This document shows, one piece after another, positions 43,623-55,077 of a stretch of DNA of 64,000 bases. The notes beneath the pieces are model-generated. The model had not been told where the DNA came from and searched no databases. It saw only the letters and a list, made by a program, of their open reading frames with translations. Source of the DNA: Hemibagrus wyckioides (lineage: Eukaryota > Chordata > Actinopteri > Siluriformes > Bagridae); contig NC_080734.1 in NCBI RefSeq assembly GCF_019097595.1, forward strand, positions 5,736,892-5,800,891, read 5' to 3'. Positions within the stretch are counted from its first letter, which is position 1. Every line of letters begins with the position of its first letter. The translations under genes and the position numbers were made by a program.

Positions 43623-43978
43623 GCTGCTCATGGTGATTACACATAATCTAAAGCTGCGCTCGACTTGAGTATCGCTGGAGTATTCCTTTAATGCGACTTC
43701 ATATTATATAATAATATTATAATTTCATACAAAATATCTTGTTTACGAAAATATACACTGGCTTTCTTTCTGGACTCCTCCTCCCAGTCCACATCGAGAG
43801 CTTCATCATCTACAATAGAGGAGCTGAATTAGGGAAGAGCAGAGAAAAGACCTCCGGGGTCGTGCTGAGCTCAAGTCAAAGCACTTCCTCTTCCTGGAGC
43901 TCTCGGAGTCTTCCTCACACATCTTTGTCCTGCTCGTCTTCTGATGGCTCTCTGCAGTTTGTTAAATTGAATCCTTTC
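43623..43978 (-). pseudogene. Partial duplicate of the MCM9 3' end
   Basis: About 355 bp matching the MCM9 last-exon end and 3' UTR at 45400-45725. The minus strand still reads SSSIVDDEALDVDWEEESRK, as in the real C-terminus (SSSIVDDDALDVDWEEESRK). An in-frame TAA replaces codons just upstream (after GGLFSALP). The normal stop after KKASV is changed to TAT, so the frame runs on. The shared ATTAAA-containing 3' UTR shows this is a DNA duplication, not an exon of another gene. It lies 1.8 kb downstream of the original, same orientation, with a Tc1 element between them. Confidence 0.85.
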
Positions 43979-44865
43979 ACAACATGATATCTGAAGGAAG
44001 GAAGCCCAGGTGTTGTCTGAAAGAGAAACATGGTGAGGTGATTTATGTTACAGGCATCTTGGCAAATTCGATATCTAATTGCTTTTCCCAAACAATATTT
44101 TTGAGTCTGAAGTTATCTCAGTAAAGTGCTTTTATTTATATCACTTCGGCTCTAGTACTTATTATACATTTCCTCTTTAAATTCCCACAATCCGTCTCAA
44201 GCTCTCACGAAGGTCTCCCGGAAATTCTCTCATAAAAGTCTTTCAGCCTAAAAGCTGCTAAATAAAAGGTTTCTGTCAGTCCGCTATCCAGAATGCATTT
44301 ATATGGTAAGGAAGATTACAGAGCACTACATCACCAGACGCACGTAAAGTACTCGCCGTAGCGAAGCTGCAGAAGTTTGACGCCGGCGAAACGCGACATA
44401 ATGAAGCCTCCGCAGTTCCGTCAGCAATTATCCCTCACTGCTGAAGGGAAGTCGTTGCGAAAAATGCAGAAATAAGAGAAGTGTGATGGAAAAGCATAGC
44501 CCTCTAGATCATCTCATCAAGCACAGGGGAGCTTAAAGGAACGTCGTACTTGCTGATAAAAGAGCAGAAATGAGTAAGGAGTGCATTTTTTACTGTTGAT
44601 TCAGAACTTGGCAGTGTTTTAGAACAGCAGGAGGATTTTTTTTTCCCCGAGCAGCTTTTCAGTTCACATCATCCATCATAAAACAAGATATATATCTCTA
44701 CATTTATTACGATAAAGAAAAACTCCAGCATTTCCATTACGTCATCTGTAGTGTATGTGGACAAGATTCCTGTATTGTGAAAAGAACAAAAGTATGTTTA
44801 CGGCATATAATGAAAGGGAGGCTAAGGGCAGCTGTCGGGGTAATAAACAATTAGTTGGTGCATTA
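43979..44865. other. Intergenic DNA, nothing recognised
   Basis: Between the MCM9 duplicate and a family B Tc1 element. No exon, repeat or RNA gene could be supported. Confidence 0.5.
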
Positions 44866-45330
44866 CACAGATCAGGCATAACATTATGAACACAGAGGTG
44901 AAGTGAATAAGACTGATGATGTCCTCATCATGGCACCTGTTAGTGGGTGGGATATATTAGAGGCAGCAAGCGAACGTTTTGTCCTCAAAGTTGATGTGTG
45001 AGAAGCAGGAAAAATGGACAAGCGTAAGGATTTGAGCGAGTTTGAACATAAGAGCCAAATTGTGATGGCTAGACCACTGGATCAGAACATCTCCAACACT
45101 GCAGCTCTTGTGGGGTGTTCCCGGTCTGCAGTGGTCAGAATCTATCAAGAGTATCCTTTTAATTCTGTAAGTACACTTTAAGTCCTGTAAGTTGTGAGGT
45201 AGGGCCTCCATAGGATCTGCTGCTTGGTGCCACACCTTCAGGGATCTAATGGAGTCCATGCGTTGATGGGTCAGGGCTGTTTTCCAACACAATATTAGGC
45301 AGGTGGTCATAATGTTATGCCTGATCGGTG
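44866..45330 (+). mobile_element. Non-autonomous Tc1/mariner, family B, complete ends
   Basis: TA-flanked (44864-44865 and 45331-45332), 465 bp. The left end (CACAGATCAGGCATAACATT) and right end (AATGTTATGCCTGATCGGTG) are good inverted repeats. On the plus strand the transposase N-terminus is readable: [19 protein letters not shown] and then [19 protein letters not shown], a helix-turn-helix. It then breaks at about 45150 into unrelated right-end sequence. The catalytic domain is deleted. Confidence 0.88.
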
Positions 45331-45463
45331 TATGTGTGTAGCACATATTTAGGAATACTGAATGACATGAATTATAATTACATTTGGAGTAAATGTTTTT
45401 GTTGCTCGTGGTGATTACACCTAACCTACAGATGTACGGAACAGGGTATTGCTGGAGTATTCC

Positions 45464-45469
45464 TTTAAT
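45464..45469 (-). terminator. Candidate MCM9 polyadenylation signal (ATTAAA)
   Basis: The minus strand reads ATTAAA about 35 nt after the MCM9 stop codon. The same hexamer is kept in the duplicated copy upstream of 43700. No better AATAAA was seen close by; the real 3' UTR could be longer. Confidence 0.35.
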
Positions 45470-45502
45470 GCAACTTTATCTACAGATATCTTGTTTATGA
45501 AA

Positions 45503-46775
45503 CTATACACTGGCTTTCTTTCTGGACTCCTCCTCCCAGTCCACATCGAGAGCGTCATCATCTACAATAGAGGAGCTGAAGAGAGAAAGAGCAGAGAAAA
45601 GACCTCCGGGTCGTGCTGAGCTCAAGTCAAAGCACTTCCTCTTCCTGGAGGAGTCTTCCTCACACATCTTTGTCTTTGTGTATGGCCTGCTCGTCTCCTG
45701 ATGAGTCTCTGAAGTTGAATTCGTGGAGTTTTTCTGCTCCACAGTCGCAGTGCTTGTGGGTGTGCTTTCTGCTGCACTGGCATCTTTTTCCATTACGCCG
45801 TCCTTGGAAACCGGTGTGTTGTTCGTCTGTGTTGGAGCTGTGGTAAGATTCTGGCTGGTCTTTTCCTCAGGAGAGGGAACAAAAGAGAACGCGGAAAGCT
45901 TGGCCAGGGTTGAGGAAGCGACTTTAGTTTTTGGTTGGGGTGGCTGAACGGAGGAAGTGGGCTCGTTTGGAGTGACACTGCTCAGGCTTTGGACGAGTTG
46001 CTGGCGTTTGTGCTCTGCGACGTCAGCTGTTCTGTTTTCTGAGGGAATCTCTCTGACTTCAGACTGGACTCGCTTTCGAAGCTTCTTACACGCACTGCTG
46101 CCCTCTGCTGGCTGCTCAGAACACCGGTTTTGCGCTTTCTCTTTTCGTTTTGTTTGTGAAATTCGCTCTGTACCAACGATTTTATGATCGCTTTCATCCC
46201 TTTTAGGTGCCAGATTTGAACCAGTAGCCTTGTCCGTGTGCGTCATTCTCTCTCTGGATCTGAAGGCAAAGCTCGACAGGTCGACCTGGAGATTCTCGCT
46301 CTCCGTCCGTTCCATCACTGGTGGACTAAAACACGTAGCTTTCCTTTTAGAAGGCCGTTTCCTGTCCGTCATCGGCGTGCTGTGGCACGGACGCGTGTGT
46401 GGAGACGACTGCCGCTCTGTGTTTATTCGTTCATCCACTGCGTTCTCTTTCAATCGTTTGTTCCTGAGCTTCTTGGAGATCTTTTGCACCACTGAGCTGC
46501 TGTCCTCCTGCTTCTCCCACGCTGAGCCCTCGCCATGAGCGGAGCCACTGTTGCTAGGCAACACACTAGGGCATGATGTGTTGGCTGTGTGATGTTGTGT
46601 AGAGGAATGAATGGGAGATACTGGGAATGCTGCTTTCCCCTCAGCTGGACCGGTTAAGCTGTGAAACCAGTCGAGGCCTGGGTCAGAGGCGGACGTGTCC
46701 TCACTGATCACGTTCTCTCTGCGCACGTCACTCGGCTGATTACCTCCAGACGACTCGTGAGAGCGGTCCTGCCTC
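45503..46775 (-). CDS. MCM9: MCM9 terminal exon, disordered C-terminus
   Basis: A 1273-nt last exon, phase 2 in, ending KKASV-stop at 45503. The sequence is Ser/Thr/Lys-rich and mostly disordered. Conserved patches are GLDWFHSL near residue 35 (human DSLDWFDFM), STLAKLSAFSFVPSPEE around residue 290 (human CTLARLANFCFTPPSE, possibly the RAD51-binding BRC-like motif region) and the acidic end DDDALDVDWEEESRKK (human DEAFDCDWDEEMRKK). This extension is specific to MCM9 and is used for recruitment to repair sites. The true exon starts after CATTCAG at 46776, not at the upstream Met. Confidence 0.94.
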
Positions 46776-48001
46776 CTGAATGAGGAAGAAAGCATAGAAA
46801 ATTAGGCATGGCGAATTGATTAGCTTTAATTTCATGCGTCAACTACCGAATATTTCTAAAGACATGAATAAGCTCTAGAGACTTGCAAAATCCTATTCAA
46901 TCTTTAATTATCTAAAAATATACACCATTTAAATGTATTTAAATATTAACGACGCGGCCATCTCGTACCACCGCGAAGAACGCGGCTGAATTCTCAATTC
47001 TGATTGGACAGGATGTATGGATTCATTTTCTATAACAGCAGCTCTGACAATAACGCACAACACGGGCCGATACTGTTCTCGTACTAATACGCTATTGTTT
47101 CTAAACAATTTGCCGTGTTATAAAAGGAGCAAAACACCTCGAGATGAGGAACGATCTGCTTCACACAGGTAAAGGAGAGTGCACTTGTCATCAGGTCGCA
47201 TTCTGTCATTGATTATTGTCCCTTAATAACATGGCGCCTTAAGTTTTTGTTCTTTTTAACCAAAGAGGAACTGAAATTACCCTACAAAAAAAACACAATG
47301 TTGTGGATTCATCATTTATTCACAGTTTCACCAATTCTATCCATTTGTAACATAAAAAATCTCCCAACATGACAATTAGGGAAAAATCCCAAAAATGCAT
47401 AGCTTATTATTCCTTGCAGAAACTTAACCAGTAACCAGCACACAGTATACTAACTGTCCAGTAACATCTGAGTGTCTGAGAGTCATACAATAAATAACAT
47501 TTACGCCAAAGCCCCTGTTGTATGCCACCAGACATAACCGTCAATCATTTATCCAAAAATGTCAGCATTTAGCTTAAACATACGTCAATATTGAGTTCTT
47601 AAACAATAAAAAGCAGATTTCTGTTTAGTTTATTTTTCTTTAATACCTAAATGCTAAAGTATTTTCAATGATGTTGTAAATATATTAACCCTAATGCTTT
47701 TCCAAATGGATAAAAGTCATGTTTCATAAGCAGCAAATGCTCATAAAGGAATAAAAATATAATTACAGAACATAAAAACCCTAAGCGAAGCGCTATTCAT
47801 AATTAAATATTAAACAACTGCGTCAGGAGTTAAGAATAGAACGACTTACAGATTTCTACACCTAATTATAAAAACAGCAGGTCATCACAGAAAACTCATT
47901 TCACTTCCCAGTCGTCATGTGGGGTGAAGCGGCTCGTCTCTAGACATGCACTAACTGATAATTAGGGGTAATTGTGGTAACTCCATTAACATGCTCTTTA
48001 C
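46776..48001 (-). other. MCM9 last intron
   Basis: 1.2 kb of AT-rich intron between the core and C-terminal exons. No repeat or gene is recognised. Confidence 0.6.
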
Positions 48002-48147
48002 CCTGAGAGCCTCTGCAGCTCCGTGTCGAGGATGTGAGTCAGGCCCAGACCCTCCAGTACGATCTCACACTGGCTTCTGTACTGCTCTCTGGGGTCTTCG
48101 GGGAAGGACGTGTGCAGAGCGTTGACGTTACCGAGCAGTGCGCCACC
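48002..48147 (-). CDS. MCM9: MCM9 exon, after the MCM core
   Basis: It encodes [20 protein letters not shown], then [20 protein letters not shown] and DTELQRLSG. It matches the human [40 protein letters not shown] region. The acceptor is GACCACAG|GG and the donor TCAGG|GTAAAG (phase 2). Reading through the donor gives a TAA at once, so skipping this splice would yield a short core-only protein; short MCM9 isoforms are known in vertebrates. Confidence 0.93.
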
Positions 48148-48343
48148 CTGTGGTCAAAACACACAAACACAACAACTCATTCCAGACACTGAATTAATGT
48201 AATGATTTCTGTCACCACCACAATATTTTTAAATCAGCATGCCCAGAAAGGTTTCATTACTCTTTACACAGCAATTGGCCAAAATATATTGTTGTGAATT
48301 TGTAGTGTTTCATAAGTATACTATGACTACTAGGGGCAATATA

Positions 48344-48549
48344 CACTTATATAGTCAAAAGTTTTGGGACGCCCCTCCAAATCATTGAATTCAGGTGTTG
48401 TTTTTCAGGGGTTCGGCTCGGCCTCTTAGTTCCAGTGAAAGGAACTCTTAATGCTTCAGCTTCATACCAAGACATTTTGGACAATTTCATGCTCCCAACT
48501 TGATGGGAACAGTTTGGGGATTGGGGGCACTGATGCTGGACGAGAAGGT
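48344..48549 (+). mobile_element. Tc1/mariner remnant, family A, short
   Basis: It follows TA (48342-48343) with CACTTATATAGTCAAAAG and matches other family A copies up to the MLPTLW region. It then jumps to a CACTGATGCTGGACGAGAAGG segment from further along the element, so an internal deletion removed the DDE codons. The right end is missing. It sits in an MCM9 intron, opposite in strand to the gene. Confidence 0.75.
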
Positions 48550-48875
48550 TTCTGCTCTCTGCGACGCCCCAAGTGCTGGGAATTAAGTTGGTTCTGTATT
48601 TTGTTCTTGTATTGATCAATATGTACAAACAGACTTTAATAAACTATGTACTTATACAAACACAGAGATATTACCCAAAACTCACTTGTAATTAAACCGC
48701 CATTTTATTACCACCTTCCATCGTACAGGTTCAACTGAAGGTCTAAATTTACTGACTGTAACCCATCTGTTTCTCTGCTGCACAATATATTGCCCCCCCT
48801 TTTACCCCGTCCACTGCCACTGAGCAAATTATAGAACATTTATACAGCATTCCCATGATCCTGGAGGTGACATAC

Positions 48876-48958
48876 CTGCATGGAACACTCCATAACCGAC
48901 ACCACCACTACAGCATCCTCCACCGTCACGGTCTCTCTGAACATCAGCTTGGCATGGG
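48876..48958 (-). CDS. MCM9: MCM9 short exon, end of the MCM core
   Basis: An 83-nt exon between TTTCCAG and CAG|GTATGT. With the preceding G it encodes AHAKLMFRETVTVEDAVVVV then SVMECSMQ, matching human [28 protein letters not shown]. It is phase 1 in and phase 0 out. Too short for ORF tracking; supported by family match and splicing. Confidence 0.94.
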
Positions 48959-49010
48959 CTGGAAACAGGAAACAAACAAACAAACAACATATAAATAATA
49001 TATATAATAT

Positions 49011-49245
49011 ATTAGGGCAGTCGTGGCTCTGGTTAAGGCTATGGGTTGTTGATCAGAAGGTCAGGGTTCAAGCCCCAGCGCCATCCAGCACCACTGTTGG
49101 GCAACTGAGCAAGGCCTTTAACCCTTTCTGCTCTAGGGACACTGTCATAGCTGCCCCCTGCGCTCTGACCCCGACCTCCTCAGCTGGGATATGAGAAGGA
49201 AAGGATTCCACTCTGCTGTAATACATGTGTGGTGGTGATAAAGTC
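49011..49245 (+). mobile_element. tRNA-derived SINE in an MCM9 intron
   Basis: The head GGGCAGTCGTGGCTCTGGTTAAGG has an A-box-like element and GGTTCAAGCCC is a B-box-like element, followed by CACTGTTGGGCAACTGAGCAAGG and GCTGCCCCCTGCGCTCTGACC, as in fish SINEs. It is not a tRNA: there is no foldable acceptor stem or anticodon arm. It is antisense to MCM9. Confidence 0.7.
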
Positions 49246-49385
49246 TTTGTGCCCTGGGTTCTTTTTGAACCAGATTTGTATAATAAAAAAGCAAAACAAA
49301 AAGCAAAAGTGTATGTTTTATGCGAGTTAAGAGAAGAGAAAGAATTTATCTGTGTGTGTATGTGTGTGTGTGCGTGCATGTGTGC

Positions 49386-49940
<555 letters not shown>

Positions 49941-49949
49941 AGGACAGAC

Positions 49950-50153
49950 CCTCAGCGAGACGGCCGAGACTCTCCAGCATGCGGATGGTGGTGCGTGCAG
50001 CGTTGCGGCTGTCGCTCTGTCTCTGCAGCTGGTAGTAGCGGGTCAGGATGGAGTTGGCGTCCTGAGTGATGCGCGGCTGCAGCCTCTTTACCACGCAGAA
50101 GTACGCTCTCATCTTCTCCATGCTCCATAAGGAGGAAGACTGACTCGGGGCAC
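49950..50153 (-). CDS. MCM9: MCM9 exon, AAA+ lid and winged-helix start
   Basis: It encodes [20 protein letters not shown], then the conserved [20 protein letters not shown] and [10 protein letters not shown]. This is the helical lid of the ATPase, including the RxxAR-type sensor 2 region. The acceptor is CCCCCAG|GT. The donor GAGG|GTCTGT is weak at +3 and +4 and is followed within 10 nt by a 550-nt CT-rich repeat in transcript sense. Phase 1 in and out. Confidence 0.93.
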
Positions 50154-50337
50154 CTGGGGGAAACACATAATAAAGACCACGATGAAAACAGAGGAACCCT
50201 AGAGCCGTTTTATAAGACGTGCTGCCGGGTCACGTGACTCACCATAACAGCTCAGTAATACTTATGTTATAGGTGAGGTCTGAGTGTGATGCTTTAGGGC
50301 ATGAGTATTGTGAATAAAACAGCTGACCGAGTTGAAC

Positions 50338-50540
50338 CTTTATTCTGGAGGATAAATGAGGAGATGATCTTGTCCCACTCTGGGTTCTTGGTGTCCAGCA
50401 GGACGAGGACCAGGTCGAAGCGGCTGAGGAGAGGACTGGCCAGAGCTACGTTCACAGACACGGACACGTTGGGGTCGTACTGGCCCTTTGGGTTGGTGGC
50501 TGCAAGAATCGTTGTCCTTGTGTCCAGTTTACACACCATT
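50338..50540 (-). CDS. MCM9: MCM9 exon, sensor 1 and arginine finger
   Basis: It encodes [20 protein letters not shown] (sensor 1 Asn in [10 protein letters not shown]), then [20 protein letters not shown] with the MCM arginine finger SRFD. It ends [10 protein letters not shown]. The acceptor CATGCAG|A (phase 2) leaves a Met where human has Leu (GLVCKL). The donor is AAAG|GTTCAA. 203 nt, phase 1 out. Confidence 0.95.
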
Positions 50541-50930
50541 CTGCATGTGAGACAAACATCGTTAGGGTCGAATAAGATATGGCAAGGTAGTGAGAGTTCA
50601 GGAACACAGTGAGAAACTGTTCCACTGACTAATGTTAGGATCATACACAATAATCCCGATCAACACAATCACTGAGAATTTATGTTTACATTTACTAACA
50701 TGAAATAGACTGGGCTTACAATAGTGTCTATTAATATTGGAGAGGCACATTCAGCCCTGATCAGACTCAAACCTGTGTCTCGCTGGAACCAGGTGAATGA
50801 TAAACTCAGTAAATGTTTACAGTCTGAAGCTGCAGCACAGGGTCTTGTACAGTGGCAGTAATAAATGTATTAGAGCGCTGTAGATGTAGAGGCTGCAGCA
50901 GGTTTAAGACAGAGTGGAGCATTTTCTAAC

Positions 50931-51105
50931 CCAGCTTTAGCCACACTGATGGTCTGCTGCTCCATGGCCTCGTGGATGCTGGTGCGGTCGTGTTCCTTAA
51001 TGCTGTTAAACTCGTCTATGCAGCAGAGGCCTCCATCAGAGAGAACCAGTGCTCCTGCCTCCAGGTGCCACTCTCCTGAGTCCTTCACTGCTGCTACTGT
51101 CAGAC
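50931..51105 (-). CDS. MCM9: MCM9 exon, Walker B motif
   Basis: It encodes [20 protein letters not shown], then the Walker B segment [20 protein letters not shown] and [13 protein letters not shown]. The IDEF acidic pair that activates water for ATP hydrolysis is present. It enters in phase 1 and leaves in phase 2 at GCTGG|GTTAGA. The acceptor (ATCACTAG) is followed upstream, within 12 nt, by a long TG repeat in transcript sense, so the usual pyrimidine tract is poor. Confidence 0.94.
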
Positions 51106-51117
51106 CTAGTGATGTAT

Positions 51118-51775
51118 TACACACACACACAGAAACACAGACACACACAGACAGAGACATACACACAGAGACACACACACACACAGACAGACATAGGTAC
51201 AAACACACACACACACAGACAGACATACACACAGAGACACACACACACACACACACACAGACAGACATAGGTACAAACACACACACACACACAGACAGAC
51301 ATAGGTACAAACACACACACACACAGACAGAGACATACACACAGAGACACACACACACACACAGACAGACATAGGTACAAACACACACAGACAGACATAG
51401 GTACAAACACACACACACACACACAGACAGAGACATACACACAGAGACACACACACAGACAGACATAGGTACAAACACACACACACACAGAAAAACACAC
51501 ACAGACACACACACCCACATCCATACACACAGACACATACACGCACACAGACAGGTACAAACACACACACACACACACAAAGACAGACACATACAGACAG
51601 AGGCATGCACACAGAGACACATGCACACACACAGACATAAACACCCACATCCATACACACAGAGACACACACACACAGACATAGGTACAAACACACACAC
51701 ATACACATAGAGAGAGACACACAGACAGACAAACACATCGACATAAGACACAGAGTTACACACACACCCCCACCC
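51118..51775. repeat. CA-rich compound repeat next to an MCM9 acceptor
   Basis: About 660 bp of (CA)n with repeated modules CAGACAGACATAGGTACAAA and CAGAGACATACACACAGAGA on the plus strand; (TG)n in the MCM9 transcript. It begins 12 nt from the acceptor of the exon at 51105. The long Cys/Val/Leu ORFs on the minus strand are repeat translations, although one runs into the true exon. Confidence 0.96.
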
Positions 51776-51846
51776 ACAGTGTCAGATACCTGAGCTCCCT
51801 CTGTAGAAGTGAAGGTAGAGTAATTACAGTAAAGCTGAGTCAGCAC

Positions 51847-51966
51847 CTGCGTTAGTGGAGCCGATGCCAGCAGTGAGGACTGAGCGCGGCGTGATTTTTG
51901 CTGCGTACTTCAGAAACTGAGATTTCCCAGTGCCCGGGTCGCCCACTAGCAAGAGGTGAGACTCAC
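51847..51966 (-). CDS. MCM9: MCM9 exon, Walker A ATP-binding motif
   Basis: It encodes [20 protein letters not shown] then [21 protein letters not shown]. The Walker A P-loop GDPGTGKS is intact, including the Lys and Ser that contact ATP phosphates and Mg. The acceptor is TTTCTGCAG|GT and the donor GCAG|GTGCTG. Phases are 1 in and 1 out. The intron that follows is almost filled by a CA/TG repeat. Confidence 0.95.
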
Positions 51967-52443
51967 CTGCAGAAAGTAAATCATCACAGAGCTGCTGAAC
52001 TCTCCAGTCTCATCAGGCAGCATACCATATACAGAGCACAGCTCCAGCTGCTCATAAGTTCATATCTATACACCTCGATACGTTAGGTTTCTATAGCAAC
52101 CACTCTATCCGAGGGGCCTGTGTGTGGGATGGTCATCACGATCTAAGATGGAAACCAACTTAAAGTGCTGTTATTAAACAAATAAAAACATGCCATGACT
52201 GATATGCTGTTGTTTTTTGTAAGGACATTCTAAGAGTCGGTGTTTGTTAAACGTAATTGAGAGTCTTTGGCCCAGAGGACGTCTCGGTGTGTGTTCGGAT
52301 TTTTCAGTCATGTTTTTCAGCTACTGTTTTTTCTCAGTAACATCAAGAGAAAGAAAAAAAGAGAGGCTGGTGATGAAAGAACTAACTTACTAACATTCTA
52401 TAAACTATATAATGGTAAACAGATAATGTCATCATTGGCGATA

Positions 52444-53246
52444 CACTATATTGCCAAAAGTTTTGGGACACCCCTCCAAATCATTGAATTCAGGTGTTGT
52501 TTTTCAGGGGTTGGGCTTGGCCTCTTAGTTCCAGTGAAAGGAACTCTTAATGCTTCAGCTTCATACCAAGACATTTTGGACAATTTCATGCTCCCAACTT
52601 TGTGGGAACAGTTTGGAGATGACCCCTTCCTGTTCCAACATGACTGCACACCAGTGACCAAAGCAAGCTCCATAAAGACATGGATGAGTGAGTTTGGTCA
52701 ACCTGATAGAACACCTTTGGGATGAATTAGAGCGGAGACTGCGAACCAGGTCAAAACTGGGACGTCTGCCTTTACATGCACATGAATGTAATATGGAGTT
52801 ATCCCGCCCCTTTACAGCTATAACAGCTTCAACTCTTCTGGGAAGGCTTTCCATAAGGTTTAGGAGTGTGTTTATGGGAATTTTTGACCCTTCCTCTAGA
52901 AGCGCATTTGTGAGGTCAGGCACTGATGCTGGACAAGAAGGTCTGGCTCACAGTCTCCACTCTAATTCATCCCAAAGGTGTTCTATCAGGTTGAGGTCAG
53001 TTCCTCCACACCAAACTCACTCATCCTTTATGGACCTTGCTTTGGTCACTGGTGTGCAGTCATGTTGGAACAGGAAGGGGTCATCCCCAAACTGTTCCCA
53101 CAAAGTTGGGAGCATGAAATTGTCCAAAATGTCTTGGTATGAAGCTGAAGCATTAAGAGTTCCTTTCACTGGAATTAAGGGGCTGAGCTCAAAACCCTGA
53201 AATCAATGATTTGGAGGGGTGTCCCAAAACTTTTGGCAATATAGTA
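52444..53246. mobile_element. Head-to-head pair of family A Tc1 elements
   Basis: TA flanks at 52442-52443 and 53247-53248. A forward copy runs from 52444 (CACTATATTGCCAAAAG) to about 52748, where it stops inside the ELERRL region. An inverted, near-complete copy then occupies about 52749-53246, including its right-end region (TTACATGCACATGAATGTAA at about 52771-52790) and its left end at 53246. The whole is a large imperfect palindrome within an MCM9 intron. Both carry only the C-terminal transposase half, with deletions. Confidence 0.82.
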
Positions 53247-53440
53247 TAGCTTGTGTATGAGAGGAATAAAACCTTTTGTACCGTAACAACTGAAAGAAAA
53301 ATAATCAGCAAACACGTGGGCTAAGGTGTCAAGATGTACAGAAGAGTAACTGCTGCCACCTTGAAGTTGATGAATTACCTATAACAGCATGCGCTGAAGT
53401 GTTTTATTAATTCAGTGGGAGTGAATAGGAACACACATAC

Positions 53441-53566
53441 CTCTCACCTTCGTTCCCGAGGCATCGACTCGCTGCACTCCACCTGCCAAAACCAAGGCTA
53501 CAGCTAACTTCACCACATACATCCCAAACACCTGAGGGCACAGACTCATCAGGATCTGATTCCTGC
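53441..53566 (-). CDS. MCM9: MCM9 exon, start of the ATPase module
   Basis: It reads (A)[20 protein letters not shown], then [20 protein letters not shown] and VRG. It matches the segment just before the Walker A motif in MCM9 ([23 protein letters not shown]). The acceptor used is ACTTAAG|GC rather than the CAG four bases on, because only this choice keeps phase and the conserved GRN. The donor is AGAG|GTATGT. 126 nt. Confidence 0.9.
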
Positions 53567-53985
53567 CTTAAGTTTGATAAAAAAACAAGGAAAGTAAGAT
53601 AGAAATTAGGGGATCATGGAAAGAAATTTGAATACCTAGTTTAATTGGTTAATGCAATTCATTTCGACTAAATAAAAAAGGCTTGACATGGGGACATTAT
53701 TAACCGCTAATGTAATAGTACAAATATATAGCTAGCGCATGTTATATGTATACTGCTTAGAATTTCAGCAAACTCTAAATCAGAGAAGTGTAAAGACTAA
53801 TCTGAGTGAAACCCACTTCTATGTCCTTAAACAGTACGAGTACAGATTAATAATTACACAGACTAATATTCATTCTGTAAATCGTTGCAACCATCACTCG
53901 ACATGTGCATCCTTGAAGAAAAAGAAATGGTTCTGTGAGTGGAAAAAAGTTCATCTTTAAGGTTTAAATTTTTTTTTTAGAAATA

Positions 53986-54390
<405 letters not shown>

Positions 54391-54841
54391 CTATGCAGTT
54401 TTTTAATTTAATTAGATTTAATTACAGTCAAATTAGAAGGTTTTCTATGCATTTTGGAGAAACTTCTATGAGTCTTCTGGACATCTTGAGCCTCTGTTTT
54501 TGCAGCTGAGAGCTTTATGTTATTTAGTCTGAAATAAGGTCTGTAAAACAACATGATGCTTTCTATACAGACATTTAATTTAGTAATGTTTCTAAATCTA
54601 AAAACAGTTTTTGTTCTGACTCAATAATGCTGGAGCCAGAAAATAAACATCTGCAGCAAAAGTTGTATTAAATAAAACCAGAGTGCTGTATCTCTGAGCA
54701 CAGATCTACATAGAGATTTATGTGGGTGGAGGCGGGGTCTAACTGGAGAAGACCACGCCCATCAGGATAGACCTGCGTAATCAGTCAGAAGAATTTTATG
54801 AATATTTAAGTGTCACAATAGTATGTACTGTATCTGTATAC

Positions 54842-55042
54842 CAGCTATAGGGTTGTGCTTGTGTATTTCCCAGAATTCCTCAAATTCTTTCTGGAAGTCC
54901 TCTAGCACCACAGCTGCTGTAGATTGATCGTTGTTGATTTCGATGTGGTTTGCCTTCAGTACGATCTCCACATCACAGCGACAGTCCTGGTACAGTGGCT
55001 TCCAGCGCTGCCATACCACCCCATACACTGTAATATCATCTC
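54842..55042 (-). CDS. MCM9: MCM9 exon, OB fold end and linker
   Basis: It encodes [26 protein letters not shown]-like [15 protein letters not shown] and [17 protein letters not shown]. This is the end of the OB fold and the linker into the ATPase module. The acceptor TTTTCTCCAG is only about 35 nt from a 0.9-kb minisatellite on its upstream (right) side. The donor is GCTG|GTATAC. Phases are 1 in and 1 out. Confidence 0.94.
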
Positions 55043-55077
55043 CTGGAGAAAACACAAATGAATGAGGTTTGTAGATG

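Noticed and set aside
45613..46538. Plus-strand ORFs of 74-102 codons over the MCM9 last exon
   Set aside because: Antisense shadows of the long C-terminal exon, whose minus-strand frame matches MCM9.
49011..49090. tRNA gene
   Set aside because: Only A- and B-box-like motifs of a tRNA-derived SINE; no foldable cloverleaf or anticodon arm.
51106..51846. 246-297-codon Cys/Val/Leu ORFs on the minus strand
   Set aside because: Translations of a (TG)n intron repeat that happen to run into the MCM9 exon at 50931-51105.
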